Positions 32,498 through 38,899 of a stretch of 64,000 nucleotides of DNA are shown one piece after another. Under the pieces are notes generated by a model. The model made no database searches and was not told the DNA's origin. It saw only the letters and a list, made by a program, of their open reading frames with translations. The stretch covers positions 375,765 to 439,764 of the forward strand of contig DFZA01000009.1 of NCBI GenBank assembly GCA_002382665.1, read 5' to 3'. The stretch comes from Peptococcaceae bacterium UBA4068 (GTDB lineage Bacteria; Bacillota; Dehalobacteriia; UBA4068). Numbering within the stretch: the stretch's first letter is position 1; each line of letters begins with the position of its first letter. The position numbers and the translations under genes are program-made.

Positions 32498-33670
32498 ATG
32501 TTCGAACAACTTCGACAACAATTACGGCGGGCCGACTGGATATATGTCCTGCTGATATTTATATTACTGATAGTTAACTTAGTTGTCCTTTACAGTGCCT
32601 CGAGCAATATAATCAGTGATAACCCCTATTTCTATCTAAAAAAACAACTCACCTGGATTGCCCTCGGCGGTATAGTTTTTTTTGTTGCTGCAATTTTTGA
32701 TTATCATCGTTTGAGTAAATTTGTGCGTCCGTTATATGGATTGATATTTATTTCCCTGGCCGGTGTTCTGCTGATGCCGGAACAAAAAGGAGCTCACCGC
32801 TGGTATGATTTGGGCTTCATGGACTTTCAGCCCTCGGAACTGGCCAAAATAATTTTGATCATCACATTTGCTTACTTGCTATCTAATTGGCGGGAAGAAG
32901 TTAATCAACCGAAAAATTTATTAAAATCGTTTTTATTAATGGGTATTCCCATCGGCCTGATATTGATCGAACCGGATTTGGGCACTGCGATCATCTGTTC
33001 GTTTTTCTTTTTTGTGTTGCTCTATGTCGGCGGAGTCAAACATAAAACCATAATGATATTATTACTGATTATAGTAATCTGCGTCTGCGGTCTGTTTGGT
33101 TTTCTTTATCATGTAACAGACGGCTTCCAAAATAAAATCGAAGAAAGCGATATACCTTCCTGGATGCCGATGCAAAGTTATCAATTGACGCGTTTGATTA
33201 TCTTTATCAATCCCTATATGGATCCTCTTGATTCCGGATATCATATGATACAATCACAGGTGGCTATCGGTTCCGGCGGCTTGTTAGGCAAGGGGCTTGG
33301 CAAAGGCACTCAGGTGCAAGGCGATTTTCTACCGGAACACCATACCGACTTTATCTTCTCGGTAGTCGGTGAAGAAACAGGTTTCGTTGGGGTAGTCTGT
33401 ATATTGGCTTTATATCTGGCGTTAATACTGCGCTGTCTCAAAATTGCCTCCGCAGCCAAAGAAAAATTTGGCTCTCTGATCTGTATCGGTATTACTTCCG
33501 TTTTATTCTTTCAGGTATTTATCAACGTCGGTATGACAATCGGGCTAATGCCGATAACCGGCATTCCCATGCCAATGTTAAGCTATGGCGGCAGCAGTAT
33601 GTTATTTAATTTACTTTCCTTAGGAATAGTTCTATCTGTAGATATACATAGTGAAAAAGGTATTTTTTAA
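32498..33670 (+). CDS. rodA: Peptidoglycan glycosyltransferase RodA (SEDS family)
   Basis: The protein has 390 residues and about ten TM helices. SEDS proteins polymerise lipid II into glycan strands together with a class B PBP. The RodA subtype is shown by GSGGLLGKGLGKGTQVQGDF followed by LPEHHTDFIFSVVGEETGF. The motifs FQPSELAKI, LIEPDLGTA and GLMPITGIPMPMLSYGGSS are also diagnostic. RodA works with MreB/Mbl-guided elongation, so it fits mbl in this window. AAGGAG precedes the ATG. The next gene starts 13 bases downstream and may be co-transcribed. Confidence 0.94.
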   Translation: MFEQLRQQLRRADWIYVLLIFILLIVNLVVLYSASSNIISDNPYFYLKKQLTWIALGGIVFFVAAIFDYHRLSKFVRPLYGLIFISLAGVLLMPEQKGAHRWYDLGFMDFQPSELAKIILIITFAYLLSNWREEVNQPKNLLKSFLLMGIPIGLILIEPDLGTAIICSFFFFVLLYVGGVKHKTIMILLLIIVICVCGLFGFLYHVTDGFQNKIEESDIPSWMPMQSYQLTRLIIFINPYMDPLDSGYHMIQSQVAIGSGGLLGKGLGKGTQVQGDFLPEHHTDFIFSVVGEETGFVGVVCILALYLALILRCLKIASAAKEKFGSLICIGITSVLFFQVFINVGMTIGLMPITGIPMPMLSYGGSSMLFNLLSLGIVLSVDIHSEKGIF

Positions 33671-33683
33671 GAGGTGTAATAGT

Positions 33684-34550
33684 ATGGATTTTTTGCAAAC
33701 TCTTGCGAGCGGCAAAACGCTGCTATTTGATGGCGCGATGGGCAGTCTGCTCACGCAAAAGGGCGTCGACACCGGGACGAATAATAATATTACCGCGCCC
33801 GAAAAGGTCGCGGAAGTCCATCGCGAATACATTGAGGCCGGCAGCGATTGTATTATCACCAATACGCTGACGCTGAACAGTATCTATGCGTCCAAACGCG
33901 GCCTCAGCGACAATGATTGCGCTGAAGCTAACCGCGCCGCTGCGCGTGTCGCATTAGCAGCGGCAGCCGGTAAAGCCTTCGTCTTCGGTGATTTGGGTTC
34001 TACCGGCGAAATGCTCAAGCCTTACGGCACAGGCGATAAGGAACAATTTTATCATGCGTATTGCCATCAAGCCGCCGCGCTGGCCGAAAATAAAATAGAC
34101 GGCTTGATAATTGAAACCGTCTTTGATCTTGAAGAAGCGAAGATCATGCTGCAAGCCTGCCGGGATACCAGCAACTTGCCGGTGATCTTGTCTATGACCT
34201 TTGCCACAGCCGCCAAAGGCGGCAGAACGATTATGGGTAACAGAGCAGCAGAAATTGCTCAGGCCGCGGCGGCAGGCGGCGCGGTAGCTGTCGGCGCCAA
34301 TTGCGGCGACCTGACGCCGGAAGAATTCGTGCCGGTTATTAAAGAAATGCTGCCGGCCGGATTACCGATCATTATCCAACCCAATGCCGGAAAACCACGT
34401 TTAGAGAACGGTATTACCTGCTATGACTTGACAACCGAAGAATTCGCCCAAGGATTGCTGGAGTGCCATAAAGCCGGAACGCAGCTACTGGGCGGCTGCT
34501 GCGGGACTACGCCGCGGCATATTGCCGCAATCAAGAAATTATTGGTTTAA
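33684..34550 (+). CDS. Homocysteine S-methyltransferase family protein
   Basis: The protein has 288 residues from ATG 33684, chosen for the AGAGGTG site upstream; in-frame extension would run back into rodA. The TIM-barrel methyltransferase has LLFDGAMGSLL at the start, ITNTLTLNS, GDLGSTGEML, IIETVFDLEEAKIML, AVGANCGD, and the zinc-binding GGCCGTTPRHI, with the distant third Cys in GANCGD. These match the Hcy-binding half of MetH and of BHMT-like enzymes. No cobalamin-binding domain is attached. It could be the homocysteine module of a split methionine synthase or use another methyl donor. It faces the homocysteine-synthesis operon and overlaps the yebC stop by four bases. Confidence 0.88.
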   Translation: MDFLQTLASGKTLLFDGAMGSLLTQKGVDTGTNNNITAPEKVAEVHREYIEAGSDCIITNTLTLNSIYASKRGLSDNDCAEANRAAARVALAAAAGKAFVFGDLGSTGEMLKPYGTGDKEQFYHAYCHQAAALAENKIDGLIIETVFDLEEAKIMLQACRDTSNLPVILSMTFATAAKGGRTIMGNRAAEIAQAAAAGGAVAVGANCGDLTPEEFVPVIKEMLPAGLPIIIQPNAGKPRLENGITCYDLTTEEFAQGLLECHKAGTQLLGGCCGTTPRHIAAIKKLLV

Positions 34551-35299
34551 AGCTGTTCCATTATCTCATCGCTGATATCGTAATTGGCGTATACATCCTG
34601 CACGTCGTCATTATCTTCCAAAGCGTCTATCAGCTTCATCAGCTTGGCGGCCGTTTCAACATCTGTTATTTCCACAGTATTGCTCGGCTGCATAATAATT
34701 TCGGCACTGGTAACATTATAGCTATTTTCCATTAAAATACTGCGCAGGTTTTCCAATTGATCAGGGGCGGATATTATTTCCGCCTCTTCGTTTTCTTCGT
34801 TAGTTTGCAGATCATCAGCGCCGTTATCAAGCGCCAGCATCATCAGTTCGTCTTCGTCCTTACCACTTATATCTAACATGATCTGGCCTTTGCGTTCAAA
34901 CATCCAGCCGACGCAACCGGTTTCACCGAGGTTACCGTTATTGCGGGAAAAGATATAGCGGATTTCGCTGGCGGTACGGTTTCTGTTGTCGGTCATCATC
35001 GCGCAAAGCACCGCTACGCCGCCCGCGCCGTAACCTTCGTAGTAAAATTCCTCATAGGCATTACTATCACCCATGCCGGCCGCCTTCTGGATACAGCGGT
35101 TGATATTATCGGCAGGCATATTATTGGCCTTGGCTTTCTGAATACAAAGCTTGAGCCGAAAATTACCGTCGGGATCGGGCCCGCCTTGCTTGACAGCTAC
35201 GGCAATTTCTTTGGCTATTTTAGTAAACACCTTGCCTCTTTCATCGTCTACTTTTGATTTCTTTCTTTTGATATTCGCCCATTTGGAATGTCCGGACAT
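34547..35299 (-). CDS. yebC: YebC/PmpR (TACO1) family protein
   Basis: The protein has 250 residues. The N-terminus MSGHSKWANIKRKKSKVD is the family signature, followed by the three-domain YebC fold (NMPADNINRCIQKA, YEGYGAGGVAVLCAMMTDNRNRT, NGGNLGETGCVGWMF-type core). Members have been described as transcriptional regulators and, more recently, as translation factors that help at proline-rich stretches. It lies 21 bases after the UPF0280 gene as the last gene of the operon. Its stop overlaps that of the convergent methyltransferase gene. Confidence 0.95.
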   Translation of the reverse strand: MSGHSKWANIKRKKSKVDDERGKVFTKIAKEIAVAVKQGGPDPDGNFRLKLCIQKAKANNMPADNINRCIQKAAGMGDSNAYEEFYYEGYGAGGVAVLCAMMTDNRNRTASEIRYIFSRNNGNLGETGCVGWMFERKGQIMLDISGKDEDELMMLALDNGADDLQTNEENEEAEIISAPDQLENLRSILMENSYNVTSAEIIMQPSNTVEITDVETAAKLMKLIDALEDNDDVQDVYANYDISDEIMEQL

Positions 35300-35320
35300 A
35301 TTACAACCCCCTTGAAGAGT

Positions 35321-36055
35321 TTAATTAATCGATTCTAATTCTATTTCGCCCCAGGCAGCCATTTTTTTACCGCAGATAATCAAAGCGCCGCATACGCCCT
35401 CAATACCCGCTGCCAGATCGGCGGCTTTTTTTACGTCCCTGTCACTTTGGACTACGTTACCTGCTGCCGTAGCCACGGCATCGGCCAAAAGCGGCGAAGG
35501 CGCCAATATTACTGCCGCATCTGCTATGCCATAGCTGAAGGACGGCCCTACCGTACCGGAAGAAGTGCAAACCCCCAGCGGTAACAAACGCGGCGGTATT
35601 TTGATGGCTATTTTATTGGAAAACGGTGATTTGCCGGCAAATATACCAACCAAACGCGGCTCCCGGCCTGCCAGATAGATATCGCCGCCGTTTTCCACGA
35701 TCAGCTCATCGCTGAACTGGTGCAGATACTCACCGGCATAATAGGCAAACGCGCCGGCCACCGCAGCCATCGGCCCCACGCCGGCAACCGCAGCCGCTTT
35801 AGCCATTTCCCGCGCAATCTCGGGAGCATCAGCGGCTACCTGATACGGCTGATGAGTTGCGGCAAACTGATTGTCACCGGCAATATAGGTTTGCAGCTTG
35901 GTACGCAGCTCTATGATATAGTTTTTCAAGCCGACTTCGGCCTGCTGATAAACACCTGGTTTAAGGCAGAGCGCCAAATCGGTCTCAGCGATTTTCAAAG
36001 TGTGTGTTTCCAAACTTTTGCCGAAACGGCTGCGGTAAACTCTTTGTTCTTCCAT
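35321..36055 (-). CDS. UPF0280 family protein (COG2122, ApbE-like fold)
   Basis: The protein has 244 residues. Signatures include YRSRFGKSLETHTLKIAETDL at the start (quoted in part), MAAVAGAFA, the ApbE-like VENGGDIYL, GVCTSSGTVGPSFSYGIADAAVIL, and ADAVATAAGNVV. In methanogens and many anaerobes COG2122 genes co-occur with COG1900 and NIL-ferredoxin genes in a pathway that makes homocysteine from aspartate semialdehyde. The exact biochemical role of COG2122 is unsettled; an ApbE relation hints at flavin or redox chemistry. Here it follows the NIL-ferredoxin gene by seven bases. Confidence 0.88.
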   Translation of the reverse strand: MEEQRVYRSRFGKSLETHTLKIAETDLALCLKPGVYQQAEVGLKNYIIELRTKLQTYIAGDNQFAATHQPYQVAADAPEIAREMAKAAAVAGVGPMAAVAGAFAYYAGEYLHQFSDELIVENGGDIYLAGREPRLVGIFAGKSPFSNKIAIKIPPRLLPLGVCTSSGTVGPSFSYGIADAAVILAPSPLLADAVATAAGNVVQSDRDVKKAADLAAGIEGVCGALIICGKKMAAWGEIELESIN

Positions 36056-36062
36056 AATTAAT

Positions 36063-36476
36063 TTAAATATCTAACTTAACAGCGCCAACCGGACAGGCCT
36101 GGATGCACATATTACAGACAATACATTTACCACCGTCAAATTCTACGTTCATCTGCGGACGTTTGATCGACAGGGCGCTGCTGGGGCAAACAGCAGTACA
36201 AGCACCGCATTGAGTGCACGTTTTTTCATCCCAGGTAATACGGTCAACCAACGCTTCTACTTCCAAGCCTTTTTCTTTAAGATAATCGACGCCGCGGCAG
36301 TAATCGTCCTCTTCCCCCGATAGAGTCATCACCAGATATCCTTGATTTTGCGGATTGATATCAGCCTTGATAATATTGGGGATCAGTCGAAAATCTTTCA
36401 CCAACCGGTATACAACCGGCATATCGACTACTTCCGGTGAAAATTTAACAAATACGCTTTTGGTTATATTAGCCAT
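36063..36476 (-). CDS. NIL domain - 4Fe-4S ferredoxin fusion
   Basis: The protein has 137 residues from ATG 36476, chosen because GGGGGAG precedes it. Residues ~1-70 form a NIL (ACT-like) domain: FVKFSPEVVDMPVVYRLV, NPQNQGYLVMTLSG. Residues ~78-137 carry two 4Fe-4S motifs, CTQCGACTAVCP and CIVCNMCIQACP. The Methanosarcina homologue (MA1822 type) supports homocysteine synthesis, probably by supplying electrons or handling persulfide sulfur for the COG1900 enzyme. Its start overlaps the end of the COG1900 gene by eight bases, implying translational coupling. Confidence 0.93.
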   Translation of the reverse strand: MANITKSVFVKFSPEVVDMPVVYRLVKDFRLIPNIIKADINPQNQGYLVMTLSGEEDDYCRGVDYLKEKGLEVEALVDRITWDEKTCTQCGACTAVCPSSALSIKRPQMNVEFDGGKCIVCNMCIQACPVGAVKLDI

Positions 36477-37653
36477 TATTGACTCCCCCTCTTTTTTCAT
36501 CCGTTGGCAATAATTGGCTGGGCTGACCTAATAGGAATTTGCTTTGATTTATCCAATCTTTTAGAGTAGCGGCAATTTCCTGAGCCATTGTGTAGCTTGA
36601 CAGCGGCGCGGTACGAATTTTTTTACCTTGGAATTCGATCTCGCCGGTTTTCAGCTCGGCATAGCTGACCGAACCGATATCGCATTTTTCTCCGGCCGGA
36701 TATAGAATACCGTAATCACAAATCGGTGCGAATATATCTTCGTCTTTGATCGTAGTATATTCCAGTATTTCTTCGTCAAGGATGGGTATCGGTACGCCGA
36801 TACCGACCATCAAACTAACGCCATAACCGGTAATACTGACACCGCGCACATAGCGGCTGTTCATCTGTTTCATATCGCCGATCACAGACAGCGTACCGGC
36901 GCCACCCAAAGGAATGCCTTTTTCGGATCTGGGATCATTAGGCGCATGCTGAGTGCCAGGCCAGGCCACATAACCCTCGCCGCCGCCCAGGAATATCCGA
37001 GTACCGATACCGATAGTCTTGTAATAAGGATCATTGATCAGCGGTGAAAGCTGACCGGCGCTAGAATAATGAGCGTTGGCGCAATGCGGTTTCAAAATGC
37101 CCATGTAGGTATAAATAGTCTTATCGGAGCAATTAACGCCGACATTATAGTTTTGATAGCTATTGCGCGGATTAAACATAAAAGCATCGCGTAAATCATT
37201 AATAGTAATAGTCTTTTCCAATTTACGCAACGGATAGCAATCTGTGCCATAGGCATCAGCGCGCAGACGAATTTCTTTTCCGGCAATCAGATCTTCGATC
37301 ACATGACCGCCCCCGTAACGGAAATGGCCGGGATGATTATTATTACAGGGGTCGCCTTCCGCTACTTCCGCAGCGCCGATATAAGCATCAACAGCCGCGA
37401 TACCGCCATAGGCGGCAACGTCGTTTAACCAGACATGAGTCATTTTTATCTTTGGCTTAGTGTGCCAGAAATTCAGGAAAGCTCCGCTGGAACACATAAT
37501 ACCAAAAGTTCCGGTTGTCACGACATCGATTTTTTCAGTAGCCTTTCTAATTCCTTGCTCGGCGGCGATATCTATTACTTCTTCCGCCGTTACAACAACG
37601 GCCGTTCCCTTTTTGATTTTTTCATTGATCTCTTCATAAGTTTTTTTAATCAT
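36469..37653 (-). CDS. Homocysteine biosynthesis protein (HcyBio, COG1900/DUF39)
   Basis: The protein has 394 residues from ATG 37653, with GAGGTG upstream; the in-frame extension has no ribosome site. COG1900 proteins such as Methanosarcina MA1821 are needed to convert aspartate semialdehyde plus sulfide-derived sulfur to homocysteine without O-acylhomoserine. Signatures include VTTGTFGIMCSSG (Cys54), DPCNNNHPGHFRYGGGHVI, DAYGTDCYPLR (Cys139), FLGGGEGYVAWPGTQH and GYGVSLMVGIGVPIPIL. Two conserved cysteines are thought to carry a persulfide in the archaeal protein; Cys54 and Cys139 are the candidates here. No CBS domains are fused. It is first in the COG1900 - NIL-ferredoxin - UPF0280 - yebC operon. 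Confidence 0.92.
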   Translation of the reverse strand: MIKKTYEEINEKIKKGTAVVVTAEEVIDIAAEQGIRKATEKIDVVTTGTFGIMCSSGAFLNFWHTKPKIKMTHVWLNDVAAYGGIAAVDAYIGAAEVAEGDPCNNNHPGHFRYGGGHVIEDLIAGKEIRLRADAYGTDCYPLRKLEKTITINDLRDAFMFNPRNSYQNYNVGVNCSDKTIYTYMGILKPHCANAHYSSAGQLSPLINDPYYKTIGIGTRIFLGGGEGYVAWPGTQHAPNDPRSEKGIPLGGAGTLSVIGDMKQMNSRYVRGVSITGYGVSLMVGIGVPIPILDEEILEYTTIKDEDIFAPICDYGILYPAGEKCDIGSVSYAELKTGEIEFQGKKIRTAPLSSYTMAQEIAATLKDWINQSKFLLGQPSQLLPTDEKRGGVNNG

Positions 37654-37690
37654 TATTATCACCTCAAATTTCAAAATTGTTAAAACAAAT

Positions 37691-37720
37691 AAAAAAGCTG
37701 CTTCTCATCGCTGGGAGCAG
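37691..37720 (-). terminator. Terminator or attenuator between the 49-residue ORF and the homocysteine operon
   Basis: On the minus strand the stem GCTGCTcCCA / TGaGAAGCAGC-type hairpin (one mismatch, GCGA loop region) is followed by TTTTTTATTTG. It lies directly after the small ORF stop and about 38 bases before the HcyBio ATG. That leaves no room for a promoter in between, so it may be a regulated read-through point. Confidence 0.75.
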
Positions 37721-37723
37721 CCA

Positions 37724-37873
37724 TCACATTCGTTTTTCAAAAACAATTTTGTGGTCGACATTCGCCAGCTGATTTAGACATAAATTAATAAGCTTCTTCT
37801 CAATGAAGACGCCAGGCATCATCAACATTTGGCCGTCAGGTCTTAACTTGTAGGTAGATCTAATAGATTCCAT
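37724..37873 (-). CDS. Small ORF (49 residues) heading the homocysteine operon
   Basis: I do not recognise this protein. It begins MESIRSTYKLRPDGQMLMMP and ends KIVFEKRM, and contains Met at positions 1, 16, 18, 19 and 49. AGAGGT lies eight bases before the ATG, and a promoter with a 17-base spacer lies 25 bases farther up. It ends four bases before a terminator-like hairpin. It may be a functional small protein or a leader peptide; the QMLMM run would suit methionine-sensitive attenuation, though 49 residues is long for a leader. Protein-like composition and a proper ribosome site argue for translation. Confidence 0.6.
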   Translation of the reverse strand: MESIRSTYKLRPDGQMLMMPGVFIEKKLINLCLNQLANVDHKIVFEKRM

Positions 37874-37897
37874 TTACTTTTGACCTCTTTAAATCGG

Positions 37898-37926
37898 GTA
37901 TAAAAACTTAATTTTAATTGTAACAA
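37898..37926 (-). promoter_or_regulatory. Probable promoter of the small ORF and homocysteine operon
   Basis: TTGTTA (37921-37926), a 17-base spacer and TTATAC (37898-37903) on the minus strand. It is the only promoter-like sequence seen upstream of the COG1900 operon. No SAM or T-box riboswitch signature is present. Confidence 0.55.
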
Positions 37927-38011
37927 ACATCCATTTATACGTCAAGGGTATAATATGGGAACAATTTGTTAAACAAAATTGTCTATTTTGTAACCACATT
38001 TGACAATGCGG

Positions 38012-38020
38012 CATATAGTA
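38012..38020 (+). promoter_or_regulatory. Mother-cell sigma (E/K)-like -10 element before yunB
   Basis: CATATAGTA fits the sigma-K -10 CATAnnnTA and is close to the sigma-E -10. A possible -35 (ACC near 37993) sits about 16 bases upstream. yunB is sigma-E controlled in Bacillus. It lies 16 bases before the GTG start, which is tight. Confidence 0.35.
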
Positions 38021-38036
38021 GCCATGAGGTGATAAT

Positions 38037-38675
38037 GTGCGCAGACGATGTGGTTACTACAAAAAAAGATCTCGCCGACCGGTAGTACTTATACTGGTAA
38101 TCTTACTTGTGGTTTCATTTATTATCATTGAGAAAACACTATCACCAATTGTTGACAGCATGGCCGAAGCCCAGGTTCACACTTTGACTACGGAATTAGT
38201 CAACGAAACAGTCAATAAACTACTGGCGGAAAATCCTCAATATCAAGATTACCAGAAATTGTTGACAATTGAAAGAGGCAGTGGCGGTGATGTCGAATTA
38301 ATGCTTCCCAATACATCATTAATTAATCAAATGGTAACGGAAATGACTAGCAAGGTTAGTAAACAACTTGCCACATTTGATCAAACTCTCGAAATTCCAG
38401 CTGGCAGCATTACCGGTAGTAAGATTTTTGCATCATTTGGACCAAACATACCTATCAAAACTACATCGTTGGGTTATGTAAATGTTAAAATAACCGATGA
38501 TTTTATTGCCGCAGGCGTCAATCAGACACGCCATCGGATCTGGCTAAACATCACCAGTGAAATACTGGTATCCGTGCCATTTATTTCTGACAAGATATCT
38601 GTTGAAACTACAGTTCTTTTAACTGAAGGAATAATTGTCGGTCCGGTTCCCGACACATACGTAGACATAGGATAA
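38037..38675 (+). CDS. yunB: Sporulation protein YunB
   Basis: The protein has 212 residues and starts with GTG 38037 (GAGGTG five bases upstream). A basic N-terminus (RRRCGYYKKRSRRP) precedes one TM segment (VVLILVILLVVSFIIIE). The extracytoplasmic domain carries YunB features: ANPxQxxK-like ENPQYQDYQK, LMLPNTSLINQMVTEMTSKV, IPAGSITGSKIFASFGPNIPIK, VGYVNVK-like and GVNQTRHRIWLNI. YunB is a sigma-E-dependent mother-cell membrane protein needed for efficient sporulation. It resembles stage II P/R-type assembly proteins only distantly; its mechanism is unknown. It is not obviously co-transcribed with the PBP gene. Confidence 0.9.
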   Translation: MRRRCGYYKKRSRRPVVLILVILLVVSFIIIEKTLSPIVDSMAEAQVHTLTTELVNETVNKLLAENPQYQDYQKLLTIERGSGGDVELMLPNTSLINQMVTEMTSKVSKQLATFDQTLEIPAGSITGSKIFASFGPNIPIKTTSLGYVNVKITDDFIAAGVNQTRHRIWLNITSEILVSVPFISDKISVETTVLLTEGIIVGPVPDTYVDIG

Positions 38676-38679
38676 TAAG

Positions 38680-38709
38680 TTGATTAATTATAGATAAACA
38701 TGATATAAT
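38680..38709 (+). promoter_or_regulatory. Probable promoter of the PBP1A gene
   Basis: TTGATT (38680-38685), an 18-base spacer and TATAAT (38704-38709) start right after the yunB stop. A second TATAAT (near 38854) lies closer to the gene but lacks a good -35. Confidence 0.5.
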
Positions 38710-38715
38710 AGCTGC

Positions 38716-38899
38716 ACAGGCCGAAATCTATGATTTCGTGCCTGAGCGCCTATATATAGCGGAGGTTTTCCCGTTAAGGGAAAAACCGGCTAGATAAGCT
38801 GTGATTTTCTCAGGTTTAGGGAAAAGCCAGCAATATTCGCGAAAGCGGATATGATATAATATATTTTAAGCCATAATAGTGCTTTATGGAGGTAAGATT
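38716..38899 (+). promoter_or_regulatory. Structured ~180 nt leader of the PBP1A gene
   Basis: Several stems follow one another: AGGCCGAAATC with GATTTCG-T-GCCT (38719-38744), GGTTTTTCCC-type with GGGAAAAACC (about 38765-38788), and a related TTTTCTCAGG...GGGAAAA unit (about 38812-38827). Two similar segments end in AACCGGCTAG and AGCCAGCAA. I do not recognise a known riboswitch. The region contains no convincing ORF. Confidence 0.45.

Noticed and set aside
37724..37926. SAM or T-box riboswitch upstream of the homocysteine operon
   Set aside because: No SAM-I core, no T-box sequence or specifier-loop layout was found; the region is better read as a small ORF plus hairpin.
38716..38879. 6S RNA, tmRNA or SRP RNA in the PBP1A leader
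   Set aside because: No long end-to-end pairing as in 6S, no tRNA-like ends as in tmRNA, and no GGAAGCAGC-type SRP core.
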